NCBI RefSeq assembly: GCF_002251085.2
Contig: NZ_NOJZ02000009.1
Location: 33,086 to 97,085, forward strand
Direction of reading: 5' to 3'
Source: Romboutsia maritimum
GTDB taxonomy: Bacteria; Bacillota; Clostridia; Peptostreptococcales; Peptostreptococcaceae
DNA length: 64,000 nucleotides
Below, one piece after another: positions 53,223-62,027 of the stretch. The notes beneath the pieces were generated by a model, which did no database searches, had not been told where the DNA came from, and was given only the letters and a program-made list of their open reading frames with translations. Position 1 is the stretch's first letter, and each line of letters opens with the position of its first letter. A program made the translations under genes and the position numbers.

Positions 53223-54423
53223 CCTCTAAAACCTCTTCTAACCATATTTTTTCTATAATAGGAACTAGTCCTGCTTTTAACTCAGGTACTGTCTTTTCTA
53301 TCGCTATAGTTTCTTTAAATTTAGATTTATCTTCAGTAGGTACTTTTTTCATATCTAAAACAGTTGTATCTCCCCAATTTTTAGCTTCTGTCTTAGATCC
53401 TTGAGCATCTATACTCATTAGGTAGTCAATAAGAACTATAGCACCTGCTTCATTTTGTGAATTTTTAGGTATAGTTAAAAAATGAGTATTACTTATATTA
53501 CCTTTATCAAATTCAATTACTTTAGTATTCTTGCTAAATTCTCCATTTGCAACTCTTCCCATCAATTGATTTGGTGAATAAGTCATTGTAAAATATGTTT
53601 CATTATCAGAGAACATATTGTCTAATTGAGATGTAGTAGCTGGATAAGTTTTTCCTTTATTCCATAAATAAGGCTTTATTTCATTTAAATAATCAATAGC
53701 TGGTTGTATAACTTGTTTAATCTTAGCTTTATCTTCTGGCAAACTAGCTACATTTTCATATCCTACTATGTCATATATTACATTTCTCACAAATGCACTA
53801 CCTGTGAAATCTGGAAGTGAAGGGTATGTAAATTTACCAGGATTCTCTTGAATTACTTTTTTTAATGTTTCTGTATTATTTATTTTAGAACTAATTTTAC
53901 TGGTATCTGTAACCATTGCAAACTGTGATTTTCCCCATGGAGCTTCCATTGAATCTACATTAGTTCCAAAATCTGTAGTTATATCTTCTGATGATTTATC
54001 TACATATTTTTCATAATTAGAAAGCTTATTTGTAAAAGGTCCAAATAATAAATCATTTTCTTTTGCTGTTTTAAAATTTTCTCCATTTATCCATATTACA
54101 TCTATATTTCCTTTTGAGCTTCCTGCTTGTTTTTCTGATAATAATTGATTTAATATATTATCTATATCCATACCTACTCTTTTTACATTTATATCATATT
54201 TTTGTTTCATTTGAGATACTACATAAGTATCAAACCACTTATTCATTACCTCATTTCCTCCATAGCCATAAAAGTTTACAGTACTACCTTTTGCTAGGTC
54301 TACTATCTCCTCATTCGTTTTAGTTAAAACGTCTAATTTTTCACTATTATTTGATTGTTTTGAGCATCCTACTAAGTAAAAAGTAAGTACTATACATAAG
54401 ATAAACACTAATTTCTTTTTCAT
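53212..54423 (-). CDS. YnjB-family ABC transporter substrate-binding lipoprotein
   Basis: A 403-residue extracellular binding protein with lipobox YLVGC (C20). After cleavage it reads STVNFYGYGGNEVMNKWFDT (about 48-67) and GNIDVIWINGENFKTAKEN (about 103-121), with LLFGPFTNKLPN-like and EAPWGKSQFAMVTD segments. These fit the YnjB group (COG4134) rather than classic Fe3+ or polyamine binding proteins, although the group's ligand is not established. Encoded between an Fe-S protein and the permeases. Confidence 0.82.
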   Translation of the reverse strand: MKKKLVFILCIVLTFYLVGCSKQSNNSEKLDVLTKTNEEIVDLAKGSTVNFYGYGGNEVMNKWFDTYVVSQMKQKYDINVKRVGMDIDNILNQLLSEKQAGSSKGNIDVIWINGENFKTAKENDLLFGPFTNKLSNYEKYVDKSSEDITTDFGTNVDSMEAPWGKSQFAMVTDTSKISSKINNTETLKKVIQENPGKFTYPSLPDFTGSAFVRNVIYDIVGYENVASLPEDKAKIKQVIQPAIDYLNEIKPYLWNKGKTYPATTSQLDNMFSDNETYFTMTYSPNQLMGRVANGEFSKNTKVIEFDKGNISNTHFLTIPKNSQNEAGAIVLIDYLMSIDAQGSKTEAKNWGDTTVLDMKKVPTEDKSKFKETIAIEKTVPELKAGLVPIIEKIWLEEVLEGEK

Positions 54424-54435
54424 AAAAACCTCCTT

Positions 54436-55572
54436 TTATTTCTTTAATTTTTTTCCTAAATGTACTCCCTTATATCTTGTTTTCCACTTATTAATCACAG
54501 TAGTCTTTTCTTGGTAAAATTTATTTTTATTTATGACCATATTATTAAATAATAAATCTAATATATGTATTGTAGGTTTGCCTACACTTATCATAGATTC
54601 ACAACATGATTGACAGTAACATATTATATTTTCTGTTTTAGCTTCTCTAGATCTTCTCTCCATTTGTTTTTTTGCTACTTTTGGATTTGTAACACCTACC
54701 ATAGCACCTGCTCCACAACACTGAGTTTTTTTTCTGTTTTGATCAAATTCAACTACTTTTATTCCTAACTTATATAGTATTTTTCTAACATCTTCATGTA
54801 CATTATTTTCATATCTAACTGGACATGGGTCATGTAATGAAAATTCTATTGAAATATCATTATAAGAATTCTCTAATTTTTTTGGTAAACCATATTTATT
54901 GATAACTTCCCAAATCAAAGTAACCTTTACATTCGGACTATTTTCTTTGATTGTTTTATAGCAATTTGGACAGGCTACTATAACTTCATTTATATTATTT
55001 TCTTTAAATAATTTTTCTAATCTAGAATAATATTGATTAAATTTGTTCTTATCTCCTAACGATAACGTTGGCTTTGAACAACACTCAAATATTAACCCCA
55101 AATCTTTTATATTACTATTTAAATAGTCATATGTTTTCAACACTAAATCTGCATTATAAGCTGAAAGACTACATCCAGGTAAAAATACTTTTCTTGTGCT
55201 TTTATCAATAAAACTTCTTGAAAATATACTTGAAAAGCTATTTATTTGATGAAACCTAATAGTATTTATACCAAGTTCTTTTATACTTTTAGTATTTTCA
55301 GTAAATATATTAACTCTCATATTATAAAACATTTCTTTTAAATCTATATCTTTTGGACATTTTACTTTGCAAACATCACAATTCATACAAGAATAAGGTA
55401 TATTTTTATCTACTTTTTTTTCGCATAACATCTCCTCCATTAATTTTTTTGGTGACGATGAATATTCTTTCATCATTGGACATACATTAAAACATTGTTT
55501 ACAATTTATACAGTAATTTTTATTTACCTCAATTTTTTTTAAAATATCACTATTTAAATCTATCTTATCCAT
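54436..55572 (-). CDS. (Fe-S)-binding heterodisulfide-reductase/GlpC-like protein
   Basis: A 378-residue cytosolic or membrane-associated redox protein. Two 4Fe-4S ferredoxin motifs are at C21-C24-C27-C31 and C62-C65-C68-C72. Two CCG domains follow: FLPGCSLSAY with FECCSKPT and ACPNCYK, then LHDPCPVRY with TQCCGAGAMVG and CYCQSCCESM. This is the HdrD/GlpC layout that passes electrons between cofactors and thiols or quinones. It lies between TVP38 copy 2 and the YnjB-like binding protein. The corresponding E. coli cluster also carries an Fe-S protein (YdjY), though of a smaller type. The ATG at 55572 is 8 nt after GGAGG; the ATG at 55587 overlaps that site. Confidence 0.87.
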   Translation of the reverse strand: MDKIDLNSDILKKIEVNKNYCINCKQCFNVCPMMKEYSSSPKKLMEEMLCEKKVDKNIPYSCMNCDVCKVKCPKDIDLKEMFYNMRVNIFTENTKSIKELGINTIRFHQINSFSSIFSRSFIDKSTRKVFLPGCSLSAYNADLVLKTYDYLNSNIKDLGLIFECCSKPTLSLGDKNKFNQYYSRLEKLFKENNINEVIVACPNCYKTIKENSPNVKVTLIWEVINKYGLPKKLENSYNDISIEFSLHDPCPVRYENNVHEDVRKILYKLGIKVVEFDQNRKKTQCCGAGAMVGVTNPKVAKKQMERRSREAKTENIICYCQSCCESMISVGKPTIHILDLLFNNMVINKNKFYQEKTTVINKWKTRYKGVHLGKKLKK

Positions 55573-55601
55573 AATATTGTCCTCCATATGAAATAACTTA
55601 C

Positions 55602-56312
55602 TTAATATTTAATTTTATCATTGCATACCTTCTTTATAAGATATATCAATATACTTATCGCAAATAGTGTAAGTATTCCCATCATCATTAATTTAGATCC
55701 ACCTGTAAGCATTCCTCCAACATAAGAATATACAATCGTTGCAGGAAGTTGTCCTATTCCTGTTGCTATAAAAAATGATATAAAACTCATTGATGTAAGC
55801 CCTGCTGCATAACTTACTAAATCAAATGACATAAAAGGCAATAATCTAGCTATTAATATTGTATGTTTTCCATACTTTTCAAAAAATTCATCTACACTTT
55901 TTAATGCTAATTTACTTGTAAGTCTCTCAACTATGTTTCTTCCTAAAAATTTAGATATAAAGAAACACATTGCTGCTCCTGCCATTGCACTTGTCCAAGA
56001 AAGTATTGCACCATTTATCCAACCAAATAAAGCTGCATTTGAAAATGTTATAATGAATGCTGGAAGTGGTGCTACAACTGATTGTAATATCATAAGTAAA
56101 AAAGATATTACTGGAGCCAATATACCAAATGATAATATGTATGACTTAAGACCATTTAAGTCTAATTCTGTAAAATATTTAATTATTTTATTTATACTTT
56201 GATTTATTGTTGGTACTAACAAATAAACACTTGAAAAAATCAAAATAATTACCAACGTAATCCAAAATGTTTTTTTACTTTTTTTTATTTTAATATTTAT
56301 AATAATACACAT
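55602..56312 (-). CDS. TVP38/TMEM64 membrane protein, copy 2
   Basis: A 236-residue paralogue of the protein at 15364-16077. Long stretches are identical or nearly so, for example LTSMSFISFFIATGIGQLPA and FEKYGKHTILIARLLPF. Five to six membrane helices; related to E. coli YdjX/YdjZ. First gene of the operon with the Fe-S protein and the YnjBCD-like importer. The only standard start, ATG, directly touches the GAGAGG site, and the next in-frame candidates are ATT codons 6 nt downstream. The same awkward start architecture is seen in copy 1. Confidence 0.86.
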   Translation of the reverse strand: MCIIINIKIKKSKKTFWITLVIILIFSSVYLLVPTINQSINKIIKYFTELDLNGLKSYILSFGILAPVISFLLMILQSVVAPLPAFIITFSNAALFGWINGAILSWTSAMAGAAMCFFISKFLGRNIVERLTSKLALKSVDEFFEKYGKHTILIARLLPFMSFDLVSYAAGLTSMSFISFFIATGIGQLPATIVYSYVGGMLTGGSKLMMMGILTLFAISILIYLIKKVCNDKIKY

Positions 56313-56484
56313 CCTCTCGATAATTGTAATATTTTTATATTTTATATAAAATTCACAAATATGATTATATCAAATATTTTATTTTTAGATTTATAGATAA
56401 TATCTATTAATTCATTATTAAATATATTTTTTTTCGATAATTATATTTTATTAGGTATGATATTTTTTATTTTATATTAAATTT

Positions 56485-56510
56485 TACTAATAATGTTAAT
56501 ATTATTAGTA
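56485..56510. promoter_or_regulatory. 26-bp operator-like palindrome upstream of the DEAD-box helicase
   Basis: Perfect 10-bp arms TACTAATAAT (56485-56494) and ATTATTAGTA (56501-56510) around GTTAAT. It lies about 73 bp before the start codon and just upstream of a TATAAT near 56543. It could be a repressor or activator site. Confidence 0.5.
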
Positions 56511-56582
56511 TTAATTGTTTTAGTATGATATCATTAATAGATTATAATAAAAATAAAAGTTAGTAATGAGAGGTAATAAACT

Positions 56583-57692
56583 ATGAATTTTAAAAATCTT
56601 GGAATTAGCGATAATATAGTAAATATACTTAACCGTAACAGTATAACTAATCCAACTCCTATTCAACAAGAAAGTATACAAATAATCAAAGCTGGTAATG
56701 ATGTTATTGCAGAAGCTCAAACTGGAACTGGAAAAACTCTAGCATTTTTGCTTCCTATTTTTGAAAATATATCTCCTGATGTTAATTTTGTTCAAGCACT
56801 AATTTTATCTCCTACAAGAGAATTAGCTATTCAAATAACTGAAGAAGCTAATAAATTAAAAGAAGGTAAAAACATAAATATCCTTGCAGCTTATGGTGGA
56901 AAAGATATTTCATCTCAAATGAATAAGCTAAAAGGTAACATACACTTAATTATAGCAACACCAGGTAGACTTTTAGATCATATTGATAGAAAAACTGTTA
57001 ATCTTAGTAAATTAAAAACATTTGTATTAGATGAAGCTGATCAAATGTTATTTATGGGCTTTAAAAATGAAATTGAAGCTATTATGAAAGAACTACCTAA
57101 AAAACGCCAAACATTATGTTTTTCTGCTACTATGGATTCACAAGTAAAAAAATTAGCTTATAGATATATGAATGATCCTTCTATAATTTCTATAAAAAAA
57201 GAAGAAATAACATTAGATACAATTAAACAAGAAGTTGTAGAAACAACAGATAGAAAAAAACTAGATGCTTTATGTGCTGTTTTAAATGAAGATAATCCTT
57301 TTATGTCTATAATATTCTGTAGAACTAAAAGAAGAGTTGATGCTCTTGAGCAATCTTTAGGAGAACGTGGTTATAACTGCCAGAAAATCCATAGTGATAT
57401 CCAACAATCAAAGCGTGAAAGAATAATGAAATCTTTTAGAAATGCCGACATACAATATTTAATTGCAACTGACGTTGCATCTAGAGGAATTGACGTTTCT
57501 GGTATTACTCATGTTTATAACTATGATATCCCTGAAAGTACTGAAGATTATATTCACCGCATAGGTAGAACTGGTAGAGCTGGTGATGAAGGTTATACAT
57601 GTTTGTTTATAGATCCCAAAAACGAAAATGCCTTATCTGAAATTGAAGAGAAAATCAAATTTAAAATTCCTAGAAGAGAAATTAATATTTAA
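56583..57692 (+). CDS. DEAD-box ATP-dependent RNA helicase (minimal core form)
   Basis: A 369-residue helicase with all core motifs: Q motif NPTPIQQ (23-29), Walker A AQTGTGKT (45-52), PTRELA, TPGR, DEAD (VLDEADQM, about 148-155), SAT, then the C-terminal domain with ATDVASRGIDV and HRIGRTGRAG. It stops just after the core, lacking the basic or RNA-binding C-terminal extension of CshA, DeaD or DbpA. It remodels RNA, probably in ribosome assembly or mRNA decay. The ATG follows GAGAGG at good spacing. A large stem-loop lies directly after the stop codon. Confidence 0.93.
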   Translation: MNFKNLGISDNIVNILNRNSITNPTPIQQESIQIIKAGNDVIAEAQTGTGKTLAFLLPIFENISPDVNFVQALILSPTRELAIQITEEANKLKEGKNINILAAYGGKDISSQMNKLKGNIHLIIATPGRLLDHIDRKTVNLSKLKTFVLDEADQMLFMGFKNEIEAIMKELPKKRQTLCFSATMDSQVKKLAYRYMNDPSIISIKKEEITLDTIKQEVVETTDRKKLDALCAVLNEDNPFMSIIFCRTKRRVDALEQSLGERGYNCQKIHSDIQQSKRERIMKSFRNADIQYLIATDVASRGIDVSGITHVYNYDIPESTEDYIHRIGRTGRAGDEGYTCLFIDPKNENALSEIEEKIKFKIPRREINI

Positions 57693-57714
57693 TATGAAAA
57701 TATAAACTTCCTAG

Positions 57715-57787
57715 AATAATCTAAATAAGGACTGGAGATTTTCGCTTCAGTCCTAGATAATACTTTTCCTTATTTAACTAGATTATT
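57715..57787. repeat. Large branched stem-loop downstream of the helicase gene
   Basis: The outer stem AATAATCTAAATAAGG (57715-57730) pairs with 57768-57787 with a small bulge. Inside it, GGACTGGAG (57729-57737) pairs with CTTCAGTCC (57745-57753). The right arm overlaps the stop codon of the converging gene. There is no long T run, so it may be an mRNA-stabilising structure or a helicase-sensitive element rather than a simple terminator. Confidence 0.65.
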
Positions 57788-58088
57788 AATTTAAGTCCAG
57801 AAGTATTTCACTTATTACAGCTTCAGCATCTTCTATTACATACTTAGGATCAGCTTCATAATATTCTCTATCTATAAATCTTTCTATATTTTCTATACAT
57901 TCAACTTCAGCACTAGTTGCAAATAATATTATTGTAGCACTTTCTATATCATATTTTGGAATTTCATTTATTATACTTTCATTGTTTTGTACCTCTGATC
58001 TTACACAATAACCTAACTTTTTCCCAGCTTCTTCAAGAGCTTGTGCACATTTCGAACTATCACATACTGCGATTATTTTTTTATCCAT
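57786..58088 (-). CDS. Stand-alone PTS fructose-type IIB-like protein
   Basis: A 100-residue protein resembling the IIB domain of fructose-type phosphotransferase systems. After KKIIAVC comes a Cys (C9) where IIB-fru has its phosphorylated Cys, then SSKCAQALEEAGKKLGYCVR in place of the usual TG-AHT-MAAE-LEKAAKELG helix and the SEVQ segment. The His/Thr-containing signature is replaced, with extra cysteines at 14 and 28, so phosphotransfer is uncertain. No IIA or IIC gene is adjacent; the ribose ABC operon follows on the same strand. The ATG at 58088 is 8 nt after GGAGG; an upstream ATG is rejected. Confidence 0.65.
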   Translation of the reverse strand: MDKKIIAVCDSSKCAQALEEAGKKLGYCVRSEVQNNESIINEIPKYDIESATIILFATSAEVECIENIERFIDREYYEADPKYVIEDAEAVISEILLDLN

Positions 58089-58202
58089 TTTACATTCCTC
58101 CATATTCTTTAAAATCATAATAATAATTATACTTTATACTCCAAATATTGCAAGTATCACAGATTCCATTCTTTCTAACTTTTAATTAAATATAAATATA
58201 AA

Positions 58203-58232
58203 AAACTATTCTAAAATTACTTAGAATAGCTT
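58203..58232 (-). terminator. Terminator of the ribose operon
   Basis: A stem of about 12 bp AACTATTCTAA / TTAGAATAGCTT with a 6-nt loop, and on the minus strand a T run after the stem. Just past the rbsB stop codon. Confidence 0.75.
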
Positions 58233-58245
58233 TTATATTTATATA

Positions 58246-59139
58246 TTATTTAGTTACTAATTTTAATTCTACTGGTATAAAAGTATCTATAGTTTCATTC
58301 TTTAGTACCTTGTCTATAGCATCTACTGCTGTTTGACCTATTAATAAAGGTTGTTGTGCTACTGTAGCAGCCATTTTTCCTTTTTTAACTGCATCTACTG
58401 CATCATCAGTTGCATCAAATCCTACTACAAGAACATCCTTCATTCCTTGATCCTCTAATGCTTTTTGTGCCCCTAGTGCCATTTCATCATTATGAGCAAA
58501 TACTGCATCTATTTCTCCCTTTGATTGAATAATATTTTCCATAACTGAAAGTCCCTTTGTTCTATCAAAGTCAGCAGTTTGTTTTGCAACTATATCAAAT
58601 CCACTACCTTTAATTCCATCATTAAACCCTTTACCTCTATCTCTAGTTGCAGACGAACCAGCAAGTCCTTCTAACTCAACTAATTTACCTTTACCACCTA
58701 ATTGTTCTTTTAAAAATTCGGCTGCCATTTCTCCTCCAGCTATATTATCTGATGCTATATGAGATACAACTTTACCACCATTAGCTGCTCTATCCACTGT
58801 CATAACTGGTAATTCTGAATTATTAGCAATCATTACAGATGCAACTGCTGAATCTGAATCAACTGGATTTAAAAGTACTATAGATACATTTTTAACTGTT
58901 ATATCTTCCATATTAGAAACTTCTTTAGCTGGGTCATTTTGTGAATCAAGTACCACAACTTCGTATCCTAATTCCTTAGCTCTTTTTTCTACTCCATTCT
59001 TTAAATCTACAAAGAATGGATTGTTTAAAGTAGACACTATAAGTCCAATTTTTTTAGAATCAGTATCTTTTTGTTGACATCCTACTAAAGTAAAACTAGC
59101 TAGTACTATTACCATTATTATAGAAAGAAGTTTTTTCAT
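58246..59139 (-). CDS. rbsB: Ribose ABC transporter substrate-binding lipoprotein
   Basis: A 297-residue type 1 sugar-binding lipoprotein with lipobox TLVGC (C21). Ribose-site signatures typical of RbsB are visible: LIVSTLNNPFFV (about 33-44), VLNPVDSD-like LLNPVDSDSA, DRAANGG (about 118-124), SSATRDRGKGFNDG and VFAHNDEMALG. Captures ribose outside the cell for RbsAC. Last gene of rbsK-rbsD-rbsA-rbsC-rbsB, 15 bp after rbsC. Confidence 0.95.
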   Translation of the reverse strand: MKKLLSIIMVIVLASFTLVGCQQKDTDSKKIGLIVSTLNNPFFVDLKNGVEKRAKELGYEVVVLDSQNDPAKEVSNMEDITVKNVSIVLLNPVDSDSAVASVMIANNSELPVMTVDRAANGGKVVSHIASDNIAGGEMAAEFLKEQLGGKGKLVELEGLAGSSATRDRGKGFNDGIKGSGFDIVAKQTADFDRTKGLSVMENIIQSKGEIDAVFAHNDEMALGAQKALEDQGMKDVLVVGFDATDDAVDAVKKGKMAATVAQQPLLIGQTAVDAIDKVLKNETIDTFIPVELKLVTK

Positions 59140-59154
59140 TTTTATCTTCCCTCC

Positions 59155-60132
59155 TTAATTATTTTTTCTGTCTAAAAGAACAGCTATTAATATAACCGCA
59201 CCTTTAACCATCATTTGATAATACGATGATACGTCTAGTATATTAAGAGCATTACTTAATACTCCTATTATTAATGCACCAATTATAGTTCCTGTTATTT
59301 TCCCCTTACCACCTGCAAGTTTTGTTCCTCCAAGTACAACTGCTGCAATTGCGTCTAGTTCATATCCACTTCCAGCAGTTGGTTGTGCTGAATACAATCT
59401 TGAAGTTATTATAATACCTGCTATTGATGCTAGTATACCACTTATTGTATATACCCATATTTTAACTTTGTCTGTATTAATTCCTGATAATTTTGTTGCA
59501 TCTTCATTTGAACCTAATGCATAAGTATATCTTCCCATTTTTGTACTTTTAAGTATATAAAAACATATTGCAAACACTACTATCATAGTTATAGCTGGAT
59601 TTGGTATGCCTAATAATGTACCTCCTCCTATTTTTCCAAATGACATTGCTAATTCATTACTTCCTAAAGTTATTGGTTTTCCATCTGTAAAAACTAATGT
59701 TAATCCTCTAAGTATTGTCATAGTTGCAAGAGTTGCAATAAATGGTTGTAATTTACCTTTTGCTATAACAAATCCATTTAAAAACCCTACTACAGCTCCT
59801 ACTACTATTGCTGCTATAGTTGATATTATTATATTCTGTCCTGAAGCTAATAAGCTTGCTGCTATAGCTCCACTTATAGCTAATGTAGACCCTACTGATA
59901 AATCTATACCACCTGTCAGTATAACAAATGTCATTCCTGCTGCTATTATTGCATTTACTGATGTTTGTCTAAGTATATTTAAAATATTCTTAGAGCTTAA
60001 AAATGATGGGCTAAGTATAGATACAATTACTATTAACATTATTAGTCCAATTAAGCTTTTATACTTAACTATTATTTCTTTAAAATCTATATTTTTTGAA
60101 TTATTATTTTCTATTGTTGATGATTTATTCAA
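59155..60132 (-). CDS. rbsC: Ribose ABC transporter permease
   Basis: A 325-residue integral membrane permease with 8-10 helices. Family signatures are FVILTGGIDLSVGSTLAISG (about 71-90), GLTLVFTDGKPIT and GYELDAIAAVVLGGTKLAGG (about 256-275). It forms the channel with RbsA. The gene begins 2 bp after the rbsA stop codon. Confidence 0.96.
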   Translation of the reverse strand: MNKSSTIENNNSKNIDFKEIIVKYKSLIGLIMLIVIVSILSPSFLSSKNILNILRQTSVNAIIAAGMTFVILTGGIDLSVGSTLAISGAIAASLLASGQNIIISTIAAIVVGAVVGFLNGFVIAKGKLQPFIATLATMTILRGLTLVFTDGKPITLGSNELAMSFGKIGGGTLLGIPNPAITMIVVFAICFYILKSTKMGRYTYALGSNEDATKLSGINTDKVKIWVYTISGILASIAGIIITSRLYSAQPTAGSGYELDAIAAVVLGGTKLAGGKGKITGTIIGALIIGVLSNALNILDVSSYYQMMVKGAVILIAVLLDRKNN

Positions 60133-60134
60133 TG

Positions 60135-61625
60135 TTATGCCTCCTTGGATTCAACTGCACATTTTAAAATTGCTTCTTGCGTTGCAGATTCTATATCAAA
60201 TTCACCGGTAATTCTACCTTGACTTAAAACTAATATTCTATCACTTAATCCTAATATCTCTGGCATTTCAGAAGATATCATTATTACTGCCTTACCTTGA
60301 CTTTTAAATTCATTTATAAGATCATATATCTCTTTTTTTGCTCCAACATCTACTCCACGAGTAGGTTCATCAAGTATAAGAACATCTGGATGTATCATAA
60401 GTGCTTTTGCTATCGCAATTTTTTGCTGATTTCCTCCACTTAAATTTCTTATTAGTTGATTTATACTTGGAGTTTTTATACTCATTCTATCTATATAACT
60501 ATTAACTCTTTCAAGTTCTTTATTTTTGTCTACTTTAAAAAATGATGATATTCTATTTAAAGATGCTATAGACATATTTTCTTTAACTGACAAATCTAAT
60601 ATTAATCCATCACCTTTTCTATCTTCAGAAACATATGCTACCCTATTTCCAACACCATCTTTAGCTGACTTATTTTCCATCAGTTGACCTTTTTTATATA
60701 TTTGACCACTAGTCTTTTTAAAATGACCATATATAGTTTTTGCCAACTCAGACCTTCCTGCCCCCATAAGTCCAGATATACCTACAATCTCTCCACTTCT
60801 AACTTCAAAAGAAATGTCTTTTATATACTCATTAGTTAAATTTTCTACTTTAAGTACTACATCTCCCATTTCAGTTTTTACTCTTGGAAATTGTTCTGTT
60901 AACTTTCTTCCTACCATCATTTCTATCATTTTATCTTCATCTAAGTTTTCTATACTTTCAGATCCAACATATTTTCCATCCCTTAAAACAGTTATATAAT
61001 CACATATCTCGAATATTTCTTTTAATCTATGTGATATATATACTACTGCTTTTCCTTCATTTTTCAATTCATTTATTACATTAAATAAACTTTTAGTTTC
61101 CTTGTCTGTAAGGGCATCTGTTGGTTCATCCATTATTATTATTTGAGCATCAAGAGACAATGCTTTTGCAATTTCAACCATTTGTTGCTGTGCTATACTT
61201 AAATTTTCTACTAATTCTTTTGAACTTGTCGTTACATTTAACTTTTTAAGTAACTTATCTGAATCACTATAAAGTTTTTTATAATCTATACCAAATCCCT
61301 TTTTAGGTTCTCTTCCTAAAAATATATTTTCTCCGATTGTTAAATCTGGTAATAAATTTAACTCCTGATGTATTATAGCTATTCCTTTTTGTCCTGCATC
61401 TTTTGTTCCTTTTATATCCGTTAATTGACCTTTATAGTAAATTTCACCTTTATCTTTTTTATAAACACCACTTAAAACTTTCATAAGTGTTGATTTTCCA
61501 GCTCCATTTTCACCCATAAGTGCCATTACTTTTCCTTCATAAAGTTCTAAATTAACACCATCTAGAGCTTTTACTCCAGGGAATTCCTTAACTATATTTT
61601 TCATTTGTAAAATAGGGCTCTTCAT
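60135..61625 (-). CDS. rbsA: Ribose ABC transporter ATP-binding protein (fused double ATPase)
   Basis: A 496-residue protein with two ABC domains. Domain 1 has Walker A GENGAGKST (about 37-45) and a degenerate signature LSIAQQQMVEIAKAL. Domain 2 has a glycine-rich loop GLMGAGRSEL (about 287-296) and LSGGNQQKIAIAKAL, with LDEPTRGVDVGAK. Degeneration of the second Walker A is normal in sugar RbsA/MglA proteins. The start abuts the rbsD stop codon. Confidence 0.96.
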   Translation of the reverse strand: MKSPILQMKNIVKEFPGVKALDGVNLELYEGKVMALMGENGAGKSTLMKVLSGVYKKDKGEIYYKGQLTDIKGTKDAGQKGIAIIHQELNLLPDLTIGENIFLGREPKKGFGIDYKKLYSDSDKLLKKLNVTTSSKELVENLSIAQQQMVEIAKALSLDAQIIIMDEPTDALTDKETKSLFNVINELKNEGKAVVYISHRLKEIFEICDYITVLRDGKYVGSESIENLDEDKMIEMMVGRKLTEQFPRVKTEMGDVVLKVENLTNEYIKDISFEVRSGEIVGISGLMGAGRSELAKTIYGHFKKTSGQIYKKGQLMENKSAKDGVGNRVAYVSEDRKGDGLILDLSVKENMSIASLNRISSFFKVDKNKELERVNSYIDRMSIKTPSINQLIRNLSGGNQQKIAIAKALMIHPDVLILDEPTRGVDVGAKKEIYDLINEFKSQGKAVIMISSEMPEILGLSDRILVLSQGRITGEFDIESATQEAILKCAVESKEA

Positions 61626-62021
61626 TTAAAATACAACTCCTGATTTTAATATAATATTTGCATATGGAGTACACTCTCCAGTTCTTATCACTGCTTTAGA
61701 TTCTGTAGTCATGCTTTTAAATTTTTCATGGCTAACTTTAGTTACTTTTACATTTTCAAATCTCTTTAGTATTTGCTCATACATATTATTATTTTTTTCT
61801 TCTATTTCCGTGGCAATAATTATTTCTTCAACACATAATTCTTCTAATACTGTGTCTAGTGTTTCTAAAAATGACGGAACTCCGTATTTTAGGGCTAAAT
61901 CTATTCTTTGAACATTATTTGGTATAGGTAAACCACAATCACCTATAGTTACACTATCTGTGTGCCCCATTTTTGATATAGTATATGATATCTCACTATT
62001 TATAAGTTTTGTTCTTTTCAT
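61626..62021 (-). CDS. rbsD: D-ribose pyranase
   Basis: A 131-residue mutarotase that interconverts pyranose and furanose forms of ribose for RbsK. The catalytic H20 lies in MGHTDSVTIGDCGLPIP (18-34), and the C-terminal VIRTGECTPYANIIL is the family signature. Located 6 bp after rbsK. Confidence 0.96.
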   Translation of the reverse strand: MKRTKLINSEISYTISKMGHTDSVTIGDCGLPIPNNVQRIDLALKYGVPSFLETLDTVLEELCVEEIIIATEIEEKNNNMYEQILKRFENVKVTKVSHEKFKSMTTESKAVIRTGECTPYANIILKSGVVF

Positions 62022-62027
62022 TTTTAA

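Noticed and set aside
59606..60211. A plus-strand open frame of 201 codons
   Set aside because: Antisense to rbsC and the end of rbsA; low-complexity Ile/Pro-rich translation without start signals.
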